Source: Rhizophagus sp. LPA8_4_AMF (lineage: Eukaryota; Glomeromycota; Glomeromycetes; Glomerales; Glomeraceae). From it: a stretch of DNA of 47,911 bases. The translations under genes were made by a program, and so were the position numbers. The notes below the pieces were generated by a model, which was given only the letters and a program-made list of their open reading frames with translations, was not told the origin of the DNA and searched no databases. Below are positions 12,952 through 23,164 of this stretch, piece by piece (position 1 is the first letter of the stretch; the number at the start of each line of letters is the position of its first letter). Location of the stretch: assembly GCA_021464525.1 (NCBI GenBank), contig JADRCO010000150.1, positions 1 through 47,911 on the forward strand, read 5' to 3'.

Positions 12952-13591
12952 TTACGAAAGCCACGGAGAAATAATGGAAATATTCGGGTAAAAATTTTTT
13001 ATAGGGAATTTACAATTATTTCTATAATTCGATTGTTTATTCTTCTTCTTCTTTATAAACTCGAACCAACTCTTATTAAATGGCGAAGGTAAATAAACGT
13101 TCTTTACAGGTAAACATTAATATATTCATATTTAATTATTTACTCGTAGTAAAAATTTTTTATATAGTCCATGTATTAATCCTATCCAGTTTATTATATA
13201 ATATTCTGAAACGTAAATTTGTTTTTATGAGCGCTTATGTTTTTGTCGTTCAGTTATTATGCTTTATAAATTGTGGAACTCGATGATTAAGTAACGTAAA
13301 AAGCTACAGTATCAATAAGTAATTTCTTTTAGTCTTCGACAGTCGGTTTACATCTTTTGAAGTCTTTTTTTGATTTTTATGATCAGATATAATGACGTAA
13401 GTGATAGTCACGGGATCATCGATTTTTTATTCTAACTCCTAAAAGCTTCGAAACAATAAATATAATTAGGTTATAAATAGTAATTGGAATACGTCAAATT
13501 CCGATAATGGTGTTGTCACATTGAGTCATCGAAAAACTTAAATTCCATATAGAATAGTCGATTATTGATAAGCAATTATGCTACTGTGGCT

Positions 13592-13628
13592 GTGAGAAAA
13601 TTTTCTTATTTAAAGACAACTTTCTCAC
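13592..13628 (+). promoter_or_regulatory. Hairpin upstream of cysteine-rich gene copy 1
   Basis: 'gtgagaaa' (13592-13599) and 'tttctcac' (13621-13628) form an 8-bp perfect inverted repeat about 40 nt before the ATG. It is followed by a T/A-rich stretch, 'tttattttataaaaag', that could hold a TATA box or the transcription start. The same hairpin sits at the same place in copy 2. Confidence 0.55.
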
Positions 13629-13666
13629 TTTATTTTATAAAAAGTATCTTATCTGTTATAATAAAA

Positions 13667-13876
13667 ATGAGTAAGTTTATAATAAGTCACAGAGTCGCAG
13701 AGTCATTAGTTATTAGACAACATTCTACATAAGACTAACTGCTAACTTTTTTCTTTTTTCAAGGTGATCGAAAGTGCAAGTTCGTTGAACGTGACGAATA
13801 TTACACTGTAAGGTGTGATAACTTAACAACATGCGAACATTGTGGTACATGCGATGAACATTGTGAATGTAAGTAA
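13667..13876 (+). CDS. Cysteine-rich mini-protein, copy 1 (38 aa)
   Basis: Proposed exons 13667-13670 (ATGA) and 13764-13876, with a 93-nt intron (donor gtaagt, polypyrimidine tract, acceptor aag). Reading ATG A|GT GAT gives 38 aa with Cys at 6, 19, 25, 28, 31, 35 and 37, that is C-x12-C-x5-C-x2-C-x2-C-x3-C-x-C, ending '...CDEHCECK'. There is no signal peptide, and the CxxC/CxC spacing suggests metal binding (metallothionein-like or zinc-binding), which is inference. The second copy at 16445 keeps every Cys except for the length of the first loop, and keeps the intron, ATGA exon and upstream hairpin; this is the main evidence that the gene is real. Alternatively 't|gtaagt' at 13869 could be a further donor instead of coding through to the TAA. 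I recognise no known family. Confidence 0.55.
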
Positions 13877-13929
13877 CAGAAAATCTTTTAAAACTCAATT
13901 TCTCAATGACTCTGTGACTTATTATAAAC
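13675..13929. repeat. Inverted repeat enclosing the cysteine-rich exon, copy 1
   Basis: 13675-13696, just inside the intron donor, and 13908-13929, just after the stop codon, are perfect 22-bp reverse complements containing 'taagtcacagagtc'. A second 8-nt unit ('cgcagagt') extends the left arm only, after which 4 more bases pair. The acceptor and entire coding exon lie in the loop. Confidence 0.8.
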
Positions 13930-14740
13930 GTAAATGCGTGAATACAAATTATGCTTTGAAAGTGGAATATGAACAATAATTTTATATCATCGAACACTTG
14001 TTTCTATGATTGTATACATATTTTTTAGTTAAATAAAATACATTCTTTTCATAATTTGCGAAATTATTCGAAAAATGTTTCGACAGACTTTGAATTTTTC
14101 AAATTTTCTTTATATTCAGTCAATATAGTCAGTATGTTGAGGTCAAATATGGACAATTATTATTTTTTATTGTAAAATGTCCAATTAAGTATGCCACTAG
14201 CCCACTATACTACTAGTGCTAAAAAACTCGATTTCTATTTTCGTGATATACTCCAGAGTTCGGGTATTTTGCGTAAAGACCGATATTTATAAATTACGGC
14301 AGTAATGTAAATTCTATTTATTATCTTCTATAAAGAAGCTTCAATATTAGAGATAGAACGAGTTCGAACCGTAACGCTGGCGTGCGGCATATAAAAATTT
14401 ATTATCAGAATTTTATTATTAATGATTTATTATTAACAGATTATTTTTTGGCGTGCAATTTTAACAAAATTCTACATTTTAAGAATAAAGATCAATAGTA
14501 CTTATAACCCAATAATTAACAATTTTACCGTATTAATTATAAAAATAAGTGAAATAATTTGAAAGTAAATATAAAAAATATATTTAAGAAATTGTTTGAA
14601 TTGGGCATCTGAAAAAATGATGAATTTGTCTAAAATCATCATTACTCACTAGTGAATTTTATATGGTAGTAATGGTACTCATAATATTGAATCACGCAGG
14701 TTAGTGCGGATTATCTATAAAGTGTAACTATGATACAGTG
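13930..14740. other. Downstream flank of cysteine-rich gene copy 1
   Basis: Non-coding AT-rich DNA. The part at 14025-14270 ('ataatttgcgaaatt', then 'gtccaatta', then 'ctaaaaaactcgatttc') is repeated in diverged form at about 14935-15180 and 16795-17080. It therefore belongs to the tandemly duplicated unit. Confidence 0.5.
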
Positions 14741-14749
14741 TAAAAAAAA

Positions 14750-15180
14750 ACAATTGTCATTATATTGAGTTATTGACATTACCCAATTTGATTGGTAATT
14801 GTGTAATGTTGTCAATGATAAAATTTTTTATGTTAATGTTTAAAAAACATGATGCTCAATGATGACTTACTAAAAGATAAACATAACCCATTTTTGATTC
14901 TATTTTATCAACTACTCCATCATTATATATCAGATATAAAATAAATTTTTTTCCACAATTTGCGAAATTCACTTTTAAATAAATGTTTCACGGACTTTTT
15001 CAAATTTTTTTTTACTTTATATTCAACCAATAGGTTGAGTTCAATATGGTCAATTACTATTTTCATTGTAAAGCGTTCAGTTTAAAATGTATTACCGGCC
15101 TAGAACCGTCCTAAAAAGATATGCCATTATACTATTAGCGCTAAAAACTCGATTTCATTTGTCTTATTGTCGATATTTAA
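14750..15180 (+). pseudogene. Gutted third copy of the cysteine-rich gene unit
   Basis: 14750-14785 ('caattgtcattatattgag') matches the 5' flank of copies 1 and 2. 14855-14875 ('gctcaatgatgactta') resembles the downstream inverted-repeat arm. 14935-15180 matches the 3' flank of both copies ('cacaatttgcgaaatt', 'gcgctaaaaactcgatttc'). The hairpin, ATGA exon and Cys exon are absent. This points to three tandem units of which the middle one lost its core. Confidence 0.45.
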
Positions 15181-16270
15181 ATACTCCTCCTTCATTCGAG
15201 AAATTCTCCATAGGCCAATATTTTAGATACCTGTCTCTACAACACATCTAAATTTGAAGTCTGTGAAAATATATCCCCGAGCTGGTTTGTCCATAATTAA
15301 TAAAGTTTTACGTTAGAGTAGTAATGTAATTTCTATAAATTAATCGATTCTGCAAAGAATAGGTCGGGTTCTAAAACGTGGCGAAACTGCTTCCAAGCAG
15401 AAAAAATATCCATATTAAATCCAATTACTAGTTTGTATATAGTAGTACAATAGATTAACACTTATAACAATTATCTTTATTATTAATTACTATGAATTGA
15501 TACTAAAATTCTTATTATTCAAAGTGATAATGATCATGAATAAGAAAAAATTCGCGTGAATTTTCAATATATCTGCATTAATTCATTATTTGTTAAATGC
15601 CATTCACCAGCTCAGCAATAAGAGTACAGGAATTGCAAACCGGTTAACCATGCTCGAGCCGTCAAGTCGTGGAACTTCTTCATCCTATCAGCAAATTTGT
15701 GATTTCTAATTAATAGTAAAGCTGTATAACAATGCATAAACTAGACGATTATTAATGTATCTTACATGAAAGGCGTGGAAATGTAGTCTCACATTACAAG
15801 TCATGAATCAGAGATTAATAATACTTAAAACAATCAATTATTCAACATCACAAGGAAATTTTTAAACAAATATATGTGACCAAATTTTTGTTGCAATATA
15901 TTTGTAAGTTGCACTATTGTCCGTTATTAGCAATTATCACAAAGAAATTTCCATGACGAAATTCAATTGCAATCAAGCTTCAGAAATCTCTTCACTGACT
16001 TTAGTATATTGTGTAAATTATCATCATTTAATACTATATTTAATAAGCGGTGTTAATACTATATTATGTTAAATCTGTAATTTTTGGATCTATATAAGGT
16101 ATAATGTCAATTAGAGTTTATCCAACCAAATAATCCAGATATCCCTGATCGCTACCATTTACACAATTATGCGATTACACTTAGTTATAACTGATCCCGT
16201 CGGAATAATCCGGATTATGCGTCAATGCAATATATTACCAGATTGGTATAGTACGTGTAATTATTATCGA
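15181..16270. other. Intergenic, no gene seen
   Basis: AT-rich DNA with several short non-AT words near 15370-15400, 15640-15680 and 16130-16220 ('cccgtcggaataatccgg'). I find no open frame with family character and no clear terminal repeats. Confidence 0.45.
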
Positions 16271-16379
16271 TCATACATTAAATTCCGATATTGAACTATG
16301 CAGTAAGACAATTGTCACATTGAGTCATTGAAAATTTATACGTTAAATTCCGAAACTTTCTAGATTTGGAATGGTGTCG

Positions 16380-16419
16380 GTGAGAAAAATTTTTTTATTT
16401 AAGGACAAAATTTTCTCAC
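16380..16419 (+). promoter_or_regulatory. Hairpin upstream of cysteine-rich gene copy 2
   Basis: 'gtgagaaaa' (16380-16388) and 'ttttctcac' (16411-16419) are perfect inverted repeats, one base pair longer than in copy 1. The loop core 'ttatttaaggaca' matches copy 1. It is followed by the same 'tttattttaaaaagta' block before the ATG. Confidence 0.55.
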
Positions 16420-16444
16420 TTTATTTTAAAAAGTACCTATAATA

Positions 16445-16690
16445 ATGAGTAAATTTTTAATAAGTCACAGAGTCACAGAGTCACAGAGTCATTAGTCTTT
16501 TGCTAGAACGATGTCTAATAACCTAATAACTAATTGCTAACTTTTTTTTCAAGGTGAACGAAAGTGTAAGTTTGTTGAAACTTACGATGATTACGATGGG
16601 TTTCCTAGACATATAAATTGTGATAACTTAACAACATGCACGAAATGCGTTACATGCGATATACACTGTAAATGTAAGTATAACAAATAA
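16445..16690 (+). CDS. Cysteine-rich mini-protein, copy 2 (46 aa)
   Basis: Proposed exons 16445-16448 (ATGA) and 16554-16690 with a 105-nt intron. The 46-aa product begins 'MSERKCKFVE' and ends 'CDIHCKCKYNK', with Cys at 6, 24, 30, 33, 36, 40 and 42. The spacing from the second Cys onward (x5, x2, x2, x3, x1) is identical to copy 1, while the first loop is five residues longer and rich in Asp/Tyr. 'CDNLTTC' is identical in both. As in copy 1, 't|gtaagt' at 16674 could instead be a donor; a possible acceptor 'tttcag' is at 17335-17340. No signal peptide, so probably intracellular. Function unknown; metal binding is a guess from the Cys pattern. Confidence 0.55.
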
Positions 16691-16740
16691 ATAATTTCAA
16701 TATTTTTTGAGACTCAATGACTCTGTGACTCTGTGACTTA
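16461..16740. repeat. Inverted repeat enclosing the cysteine-rich exon, copy 2
   Basis: The left arm (16461-16494) has three 8-nt 'cacagagt' units; the right arm (16716-16740, 25 nt) is a perfect reverse complement with two units. In copy 1 the counts are two and one. The arm therefore differs in unit number between the copies but always has one more unit on the intron side. Confidence 0.8.
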
Positions 16741-18270
16741 AAAATATACATAAACGATTTCTTAATTCACTAAACTCTACATTATATATACTATTAATTA
16801 AATAAAATAAATTTTTCCATAAATTGCGAAATTGTTGAAAAATGGTTCGTATCTACTGTACATCAGATTCTGATTTCCTTCAAATTCCTTTACATTATAA
16901 ATTAATAATTTGAGAGCCAATATGGACACCAATATTTTTCATTGATGTAAAGTGTCCAGTTATAACCGATTTAGAAAGATGATGGCGAACAGCTAAACTT
17001 TAAAGAAAAAAACTAATCTGCCCCTAGGCAGCCTTGAAAAGATAATGTACTATTTAGTATTTTAGCATTAAAAAACATTATGATCCAATAAATTCATTAT
17101 CAATTTATGTAGTAGTTTTCGGATGATTTCCTGTAAAAAAAATTTTATCGTTGATTACCGATATGATTCTATAATTAATTCCCTTTATGTTTTTAAAAAA
17201 AATTGTTATAAATAATAACTCATCTACTCGATATATTTATTAATCAAATTTAATTCTCGTAATTAAATAAATCATTATAATAATCTTTATTTCAAAACTT
17301 TTATGTAACACTACCGTATGTTAAATTTTATATATTTCAGATATGGGATTATAATAATAAACAAAATAATATTCAAATGGTACTTTCTTTAAATATAAAT
17401 ACGTGTGTGTTATAGTTATGATGATAATTTAATGTATAATATTTTGATAAAAAAAAGATAATGATTATTTTTATATGCTATAAATAATTAATATTAAGCT
17501 CGTTGAATTAATAATAATTTCATAAATTGTTAATTTTATTAATTAGGTTAATTTTTCGGTTTTCATAACGTAAAATGACCCGGCAACCCGGCTTTTGATT
17601 TTTCCTTTCAAAAAATTTTATATGTAAAATTCATGAAATTTTTTTTTAAAAAAATCTTACCCGGTATAGTAAATTTTTACCCGGCCGGAATATGAACTCC
17701 TTATTATCTATGGTTAACGCATATCTGTATACCAATCATTGCATATCTACTATCCTTTTATTGGACTGAAAATATTAAGTTTGCAAAACAAAAACGCCAA
17801 TGCCCGTACAAAATATAGTCACGATTAACACTGATTTTTTCGGATATGCAACTTGATCAATCAAAAGAAATTCAATGAGACACTTATCATCGCTATCTTA
17901 ATTACATGTAATGATACCCGAGTAACTGATCATTTATGCAAAATGTGGAAACATGGCCCTACTACCTTTCTTAATGGCATAAACTTTAATAGGTTGAACG
18001 TCGGAATTTGTAAAAAATTACTACTCCGAATGAATTTGCAGATGGGCTAATTTGTTATACGTGTATGTATTTTCTCACAAATACGAATTTAGTTATTTAG
18101 TTGATTTTTAAGGAAACTACAATAAAAAAATAGTAATTTGAGCTTTACCAATTTAGTTATGATGCTTGGTCAAAAATCTGATTTTGACAATTATGAAAAA
18201 ACATATATAAGAAAGTTAGGTTAAACTTCAATTTATTACTTATTTCTCTCTACCCCTTTTATCTTATTAC
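16741..18270. other. Intergenic, duplicated flank then unassigned
   Basis: 16795-17080 is the third copy of the downstream flank. The rest is AT-rich. 17575-17690 contains 'acccggcaacccggc' and 'ttacccggccgg', which look like ends of a small mobile element, but I could not pair them into terminal repeats. The 65-aa frame at 17853-18050 has no family character. Confidence 0.4.
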
Positions 18271-18276
18271 TTCATT

Positions 18277-19795
18277 ATGAAAATGCCGGATTCATCAATA
18301 AAAATTGTTGACGCCGGTGCTTTTTGTGATTTAGAACTTACAATTGGAGAAAAACCAAACACTACAATTTTTCGTTTACATTCAGTAATCTTAAAAAATC
18401 GTTCAACTTATTTTAAAGATATATTATCTAGCGGTAAAGTAGAAAAAGAGAATAACATTTTTAAACTTCAAAAAGAAAATATTTCCGTTGAAATTTTTCA
18501 TATAATTTTTAAGTAAGTATAAAATTAATTATTACAGAATATGTATTATGATATATAAACGGATTGTAACTAATTAAATTTTAAAAAAAAATTTTAGATA
18601 TATATATAGCGATGTTATCGACTTTGCAAGTGATGTTAAAACAAATATTGACCTTTTAATCGCAGCTGATGACTTAGTTCTTAACGATATGTGTTCAATC
18701 ATTGAGGCAAAACTTCTTAGCGATAAAGAATTATTAAAAAAAAATTTTGTTACTATCACACATGCCGTAAACAAATTCGATCATTTTACTAATTTATTAC
18801 AATTTTATAAAAATGCTCTTCAAGAAGATCCTACGATCATGTTTAGAGCAAATGATTTTACGACCATTAACCGAGAAATTTTCCTTGACCTTGTTAGTAT
18901 TTATCCTTTCAAACCGATTGAAGTATGGAATAAACTTGTAGAATGGGCATTTTCACAAATTAAAAAATCACCATCTGAGATTTCTATTTGTACTTCTGAT
19001 AATATTTCTACTTTAAAAGATTTAATTCAACCATTTATTTCACATATTAAATTTAAAGATATTAGTCCTCATGAATTCTCTCGAAAAGTTAAACCTTACA
19101 AACAAATTTTAAATAGTGATTTTTATATTGAAATTCTTGAATATTATTCTTTTGATGATAGTATTATCTCAAAATGTAGAACAGATATTGATTCTTTAAT
19201 AATTAATTTAGAACAAGCATTTTTACTTGCTAATTTAATTAAGATATTAGAAAACCCAAGTGTATATGCTAGTATTTCTAAACGACTTGATATATTTTTT
19301 TACAAATTCACTTTACTTGTTCGTGGTAGTAGAGATGGATACACGACATCAACTTTTCATCGTCTTTGTGATGGAAAAGGACCTACTCTTACCATTGCTC
19401 GTGTTAAAAATACAAATGAAATTATTGGAGGGTTTAATCCATATAGTTGGTATTCTGAAGGAGGTGATTGTACGGATGATAGTTATCGTCGTGATAGTCC
19501 TGACAGGAGAAGTTTTATTTTTTCATTGGATAAAAAGAATTTGGAAAATTCTGTTTTTAGTAAAGTTAAAAGTGGGGAGTGTGCACATTTTAATGGTGAA
19601 GATGTTGGCCCAAATTTTGGTGGTAAGAATGCTGATTTAACTCTATTATGTTTTGATCAAAACGAAGGGAAATGTGTTAAGAAGAATTATGAGACACGAA
19701 TAAGGGACGATACAGGTCATTTTGATATAGATGAATATGAAGTATTTCATGTTAATGGCTATAATTGTAATAATTTATTATATATTAATCAATAA
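18277..19795 (+). CDS. BTB-BACK-TLDc domain protein
   Basis: Exons 18277-18512 and 18598-19795 (85-nt intron) encode 477 aa. The BTB domain (about 10-105) has 'FCDLELTIGE...FRLHSVILKNRSTYFKDIL' and '...FHIIFKYIYSD'. A BACK-like helical part follows (about 125-240, with 'NREIFLDLVS' and 'VWNKLVEWAF'). A TLDc domain closes the protein (about 300-477: 'FHRLCDGKGPTLTIARV', 'IIGGFNPYSW', 'SFIFSLD', 'YEVFHV'). This architecture is hugely expanded in Glomeromycota. BTB domains recruit Cullin-3 and TLDc domains are linked to V-ATPase and oxidation responses; the actual role here is unknown. The ATG follows a pyrimidine-rich leader. The stop codon lies inside an AATAAA (19791-19796). Confidence 0.92.
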
Positions 19796-20190
19796 AGTTC
19801 ATCCAGGGATCATAGGATCGAACTTTTAATATACATGAAATGTAGTTTTCACGCCATGCATGATCAAGTGTCATGCATGTACTTTCTCTTAATTCTAATT
19901 AGTGATAATTAAACATTTTTATAATTGGTAATTGATAACATAGTGAATTTTAAACTTGTACAAACATGTTTTAATTAATCATGATTATATCTTACTATCT
20001 CTTATTATAATTTGTAAAGATATAAACCAAATTTTTCAATAAATCTAACACATGTTAATATTAAGTCTTTCAAATAAACATACACATAATATATATACTA
20101 CAGTATATATACGAAATTACTAAATTAAAAAATTTTAAATTAAAAAATAGAGTTCCTCAACCTAAATAATATTAGATCAAATATAATCTA
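19796..20190. other. Convergent intergenic spacer with a small hairpin
   Basis: 3' spacer between convergent genes. 'catgcatga' (19855-19863) and 'tcatgcatg' (19871-19879) form a 9-bp stem with a 7-nt loop about 60 nt after the TLDc stop. The rest is AT-rich, with no gene. Confidence 0.5.
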
Positions 20191-21936
20191 TCACCTCATT
20201 AATTGAATTTGATTTCTTCTTTTAAATAGTAAACTAGAAACAACACATAAACTAATCATACTACCGATTGCGCTAACATAAAAAGCAGTATTATAACAAC
20301 TTAAACCTAAACATTTATGTTTATGCTTATCAAAATTATATCCGAAAAATAAATTAAATAACTGTCCTCCGAACGATATAAACTTACGTAGCATAAAATA
20401 AAATAAAATAAAATAAAATTAGTTTTTTTTTTTAAAAAAAAAAAAGAAATTAAAAAAAGTAAAATTATTAGCGAGACTGATTTCACGTCACGGGTTATAA
20501 AAATATCGTGAAAATCACACCCCTCTTTATTTAATACTTACCCAAGACATAATGCCCCTAAAATGTAATAAGGCAAATAAAAAATAAATAAAATATTCAA
20601 AATAAACTTTACAATACAAATACATACCAATTTAAACCGAAATGTAATTTACCAAACCATTCATTGGTGATGGTGGGAGAAATGCCGAATAAATTACCAT
20701 ATCCAAAACCAATAAACATACTGCTAATCCACAAATGATTCAAGTCTTTAATTATAAACCCCGCCAAAATTTGCCCAATGAAAATGTAGAAACCAGCGCC
20801 TAATAAAAACCATAATCTTCTTACGCTATACATATATTTTGATAAATCTGACATTAATCCTACACTAATCCGGCCAAAACATGAAAATATTGATAATAAC
20901 GTAACATGAAAATTTTGATATTCCTGAATTTTATCGATTAATAATGAATGCGTTGAAGTAGATTGAAAAAGCGATTTAACTATTGCACCAACATTATTCA
21001 TATACATTAGTCCTACACCCCCGATCAATAACAATGTTAAACCAAGTAACATTGCGTCAATATTTTGAAATAATTCCCGTCCTCTAACATTAGATTCCTC
21101 ATGCCTAGATAATAAAGGAGTTCGTTCTTCATTATTAAAAGAAGCTGATGATGTTGATGGGTTTTCTTCATTTGGTGATGTTATTTCTTCATGACTTTCT
21201 TCTTGTGGCAATATAACTAAAAATATACTTCCAATAAAAATAAATGTTCCTGTTGTGATTGCTATAAATAATAAGAAATGATATGTATCTCCATTGAAAA
21301 AGAATAAATTAAATTGAGAAAATATAAATGCTGATAAACCAAATAAAGCCATTGGTGCACTAAATGCTATTCCACGATATGATTTAATATTCGCAGACTA
21401 AAATCAAAATAAATGTTTATTTAATTTAAAGTGATAGAATAACTTAATTAGGTATAAATTACTTACAATAGAACCCAGAACCGAAAGGTATGCTGCACAA
21501 GAAGCAAGTCCAGTGAGAAGAAGATAAAATGCACATAATAGAAATGAATTCGGAAAATATCCCTGATAAGTCATTGCAAAACAAAAATATCCGGTAAATA
21601 TAGTAATAGACGCCAACATAGGAATTCTATCAATATCTCTCACTGATTAGTTTAAAAAATAAACTTATCATTACAGACTAAAAAACAAATTTTTGAATAA
21701 GTAACTTACATCCTCGATGGATAATTATCAACAATATAACCAAAAAATGGAGCAAAGAAAAATAATCCATAATTCGCCGAACTCCCAATTGTATTAATTT
21801 GTACTGAATTAAATCCTAATCTTTCAGCAACTGACGTACTATAAACTGAAAATAAATATTGTGTACCACATAATGATGATATTATCAATGCTGATATATA
21901 TGATAATGTTTTACGTGATAGTTTTATCGAATTCAT
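20191..21936 (-). CDS. Major facilitator transporter, nodulin-like/Mch1-like
   Basis: Exons 21936-21710, 21638-21467, 21397-20628, 20557-20542 (a 16-nt microexon) and 20382-20191 join in frame to give 458 aa. About a dozen hydrophobic segments are seen, beginning 'TLSYISALIISSLCGTQYLFSVYS', where a nodulin-like/Mch1 first helix with 'G-x-x-Y-x-F-S-x-Y' is expected. 'NYGLFFFAPFFGYIVDNYPSR' is the second helix and loop. A cytosolic Glu/Ser-rich loop ('HEEITSPNEENPSTSS') divides the halves. The second half has 'FGRISVGLMSDL' and 'FIGFGYGNLFGISPTI'. The family moves small organic solutes; Mch1 is monocarboxylate-transporter-like without proven substrate. The exon 2 acceptor ('cagtgag') was chosen to keep the frame and is the weakest junction. 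Confidence 0.75.
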
Positions 21937-21939
21937 TTT

Positions 21940-23160
21940 GGAAAACAGAATTAAGAAAATAGGGACAAAAGAGGAAAAACAATCAATTTATACTTAATTC
22001 GGTTCATGTTGCGTAACTTATCTGGGCATATGATCCAAACAAACTGACCTAATAGTGATTTAAATGATCTACAACATAGAAATAATAACATAAAAGGATA
22101 AAATTCATATGCACCATTATTTTATTTATAGAAACTTTAATAATTATTTAATAAGTAGTTAATAAATACTACTTATTAATTAAAAAAAAAATTGAAATAA
22201 TTTAAAGTTCCATCACTACGTATTATCACATTTAATTTTTTTAAATACTATAAAAATATGTTTATTTTATTAGCCAAATCAATAACGTGACGTCATCTTT
22301 CGGTAAATTAGTTATTTAGCCGATTGTTATGTCGGTGAACATTTCTTATAATAAAAATTAATTAGGGAGAATACTCTGCCTTTAATGTTTATAGAATTTA
22401 ATGATATAATATAATTTATGCCTAAATCAGAGGTTTATATTAGTTCGGAATTTCTAATTGGATTGATGGATTCCTTCGGATCAAGGACGATAATTTTAAA
22501 TTTTGAGTAAAATCGCAGAATCATAAAATGGTCAAGACAATTCAGGGACCCGTAAAATTTCGACAACCAATCTTTCAAAGAAATCGAAAATTTTTATCTA
22601 ATCAAAACTTTTGTACTCTATACGGCATATCACATGGAGAGGTAAGAAAAATTAATCATGTGATTAAAGAATTACCATTCAACATTTGACCACTCATTCA
22701 ACCGGCATTCGGATTTTGATTTTGAAATATGAACACATGATTATCTTAATTCTAGTCAGAATCATTGACTTGACCAAAATCGAAATCATTCAAATTTTTG
22801 GATAGTCTTTGATGCAATTATTCATAATGCCGCCTGATTTTGTCCAAATTGCAGAAATTTCCGGTAAGATTCGGTATAACTCTGAATAAAATAAAAACCG
22901 GTCAGATCAGTGCTCCGAATCTAACAATATAGCTTTTTTATCTTATTCTGAACTTTACTGAATTTTACCAAATGTCCGAGTTGTCTCTCTACTGATTAGG
23001 TGTCCCGTATATTATGAAATCAGCTGTAATAGTTGCTCGGTTGTATTTGCAATAAGCAATATGATTGGCAGAATTTGCTGAACTACGCTCACTGATCATA
23101 TTCATTGCAAATAAAAAATGAAGATAACTTCATTCTAACTCCATCAAGAAGAATTACAAT
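21940..23160. other. Intergenic, mostly AT-rich
   Basis: It contains the MFS gene 5' flank and, at about 22292-22298, a 'tgacgtca' CRE-like site. The 22540-23100 stretch is less AT-rich ('cagggacccg', 'accggtcagatcagtg') and may belong to the decayed hAT element that follows, but I cannot read coding sequence in it. Confidence 0.4.
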
Positions 23161-23164
23161 AAAT

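Larger units (their letters stand above)
11890..13660. other. Intergenic with TA microsatellite and small repeats
   Basis: No convincing gene. It holds the F-box gene 5' flank, a (TA)11 run at 12361-12382, a 24-bp imperfect direct repeat (12856-12879 and 12928-12951) and a 14-bp perfect palindrome at 12915-12928. Short open frames here (12805-13092, 13080-13286) are AT-rich and lack family features. Confidence 0.5.

Noticed and set aside
13764-13876. Classical metallothionein
   Set aside because: CxxC and CxC spacings are present, but the Cys density and the CxC runs of known fungal metallothioneins are not; kept as an unnamed cysteine-rich protein.
16674-17354. Extra intron and last exon for mini-gene copy 2 (donor at 16674, acceptor at 17340)
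   Set aside because: It would remove the last conserved Cys and needs an intron far longer than any other here; reading through to the stop keeps the Cys pattern shared with copy 1.
17853-18050. 65-aa frame upstream of the BTB gene
   Set aside because: No family features and no splice partners; the sequence around it looks like element debris.
19260-19640. 126-aa frame inside the TLDc gene
   Set aside because: A second frame of the well-supported BTB-TLDc exon, with no features of its own.
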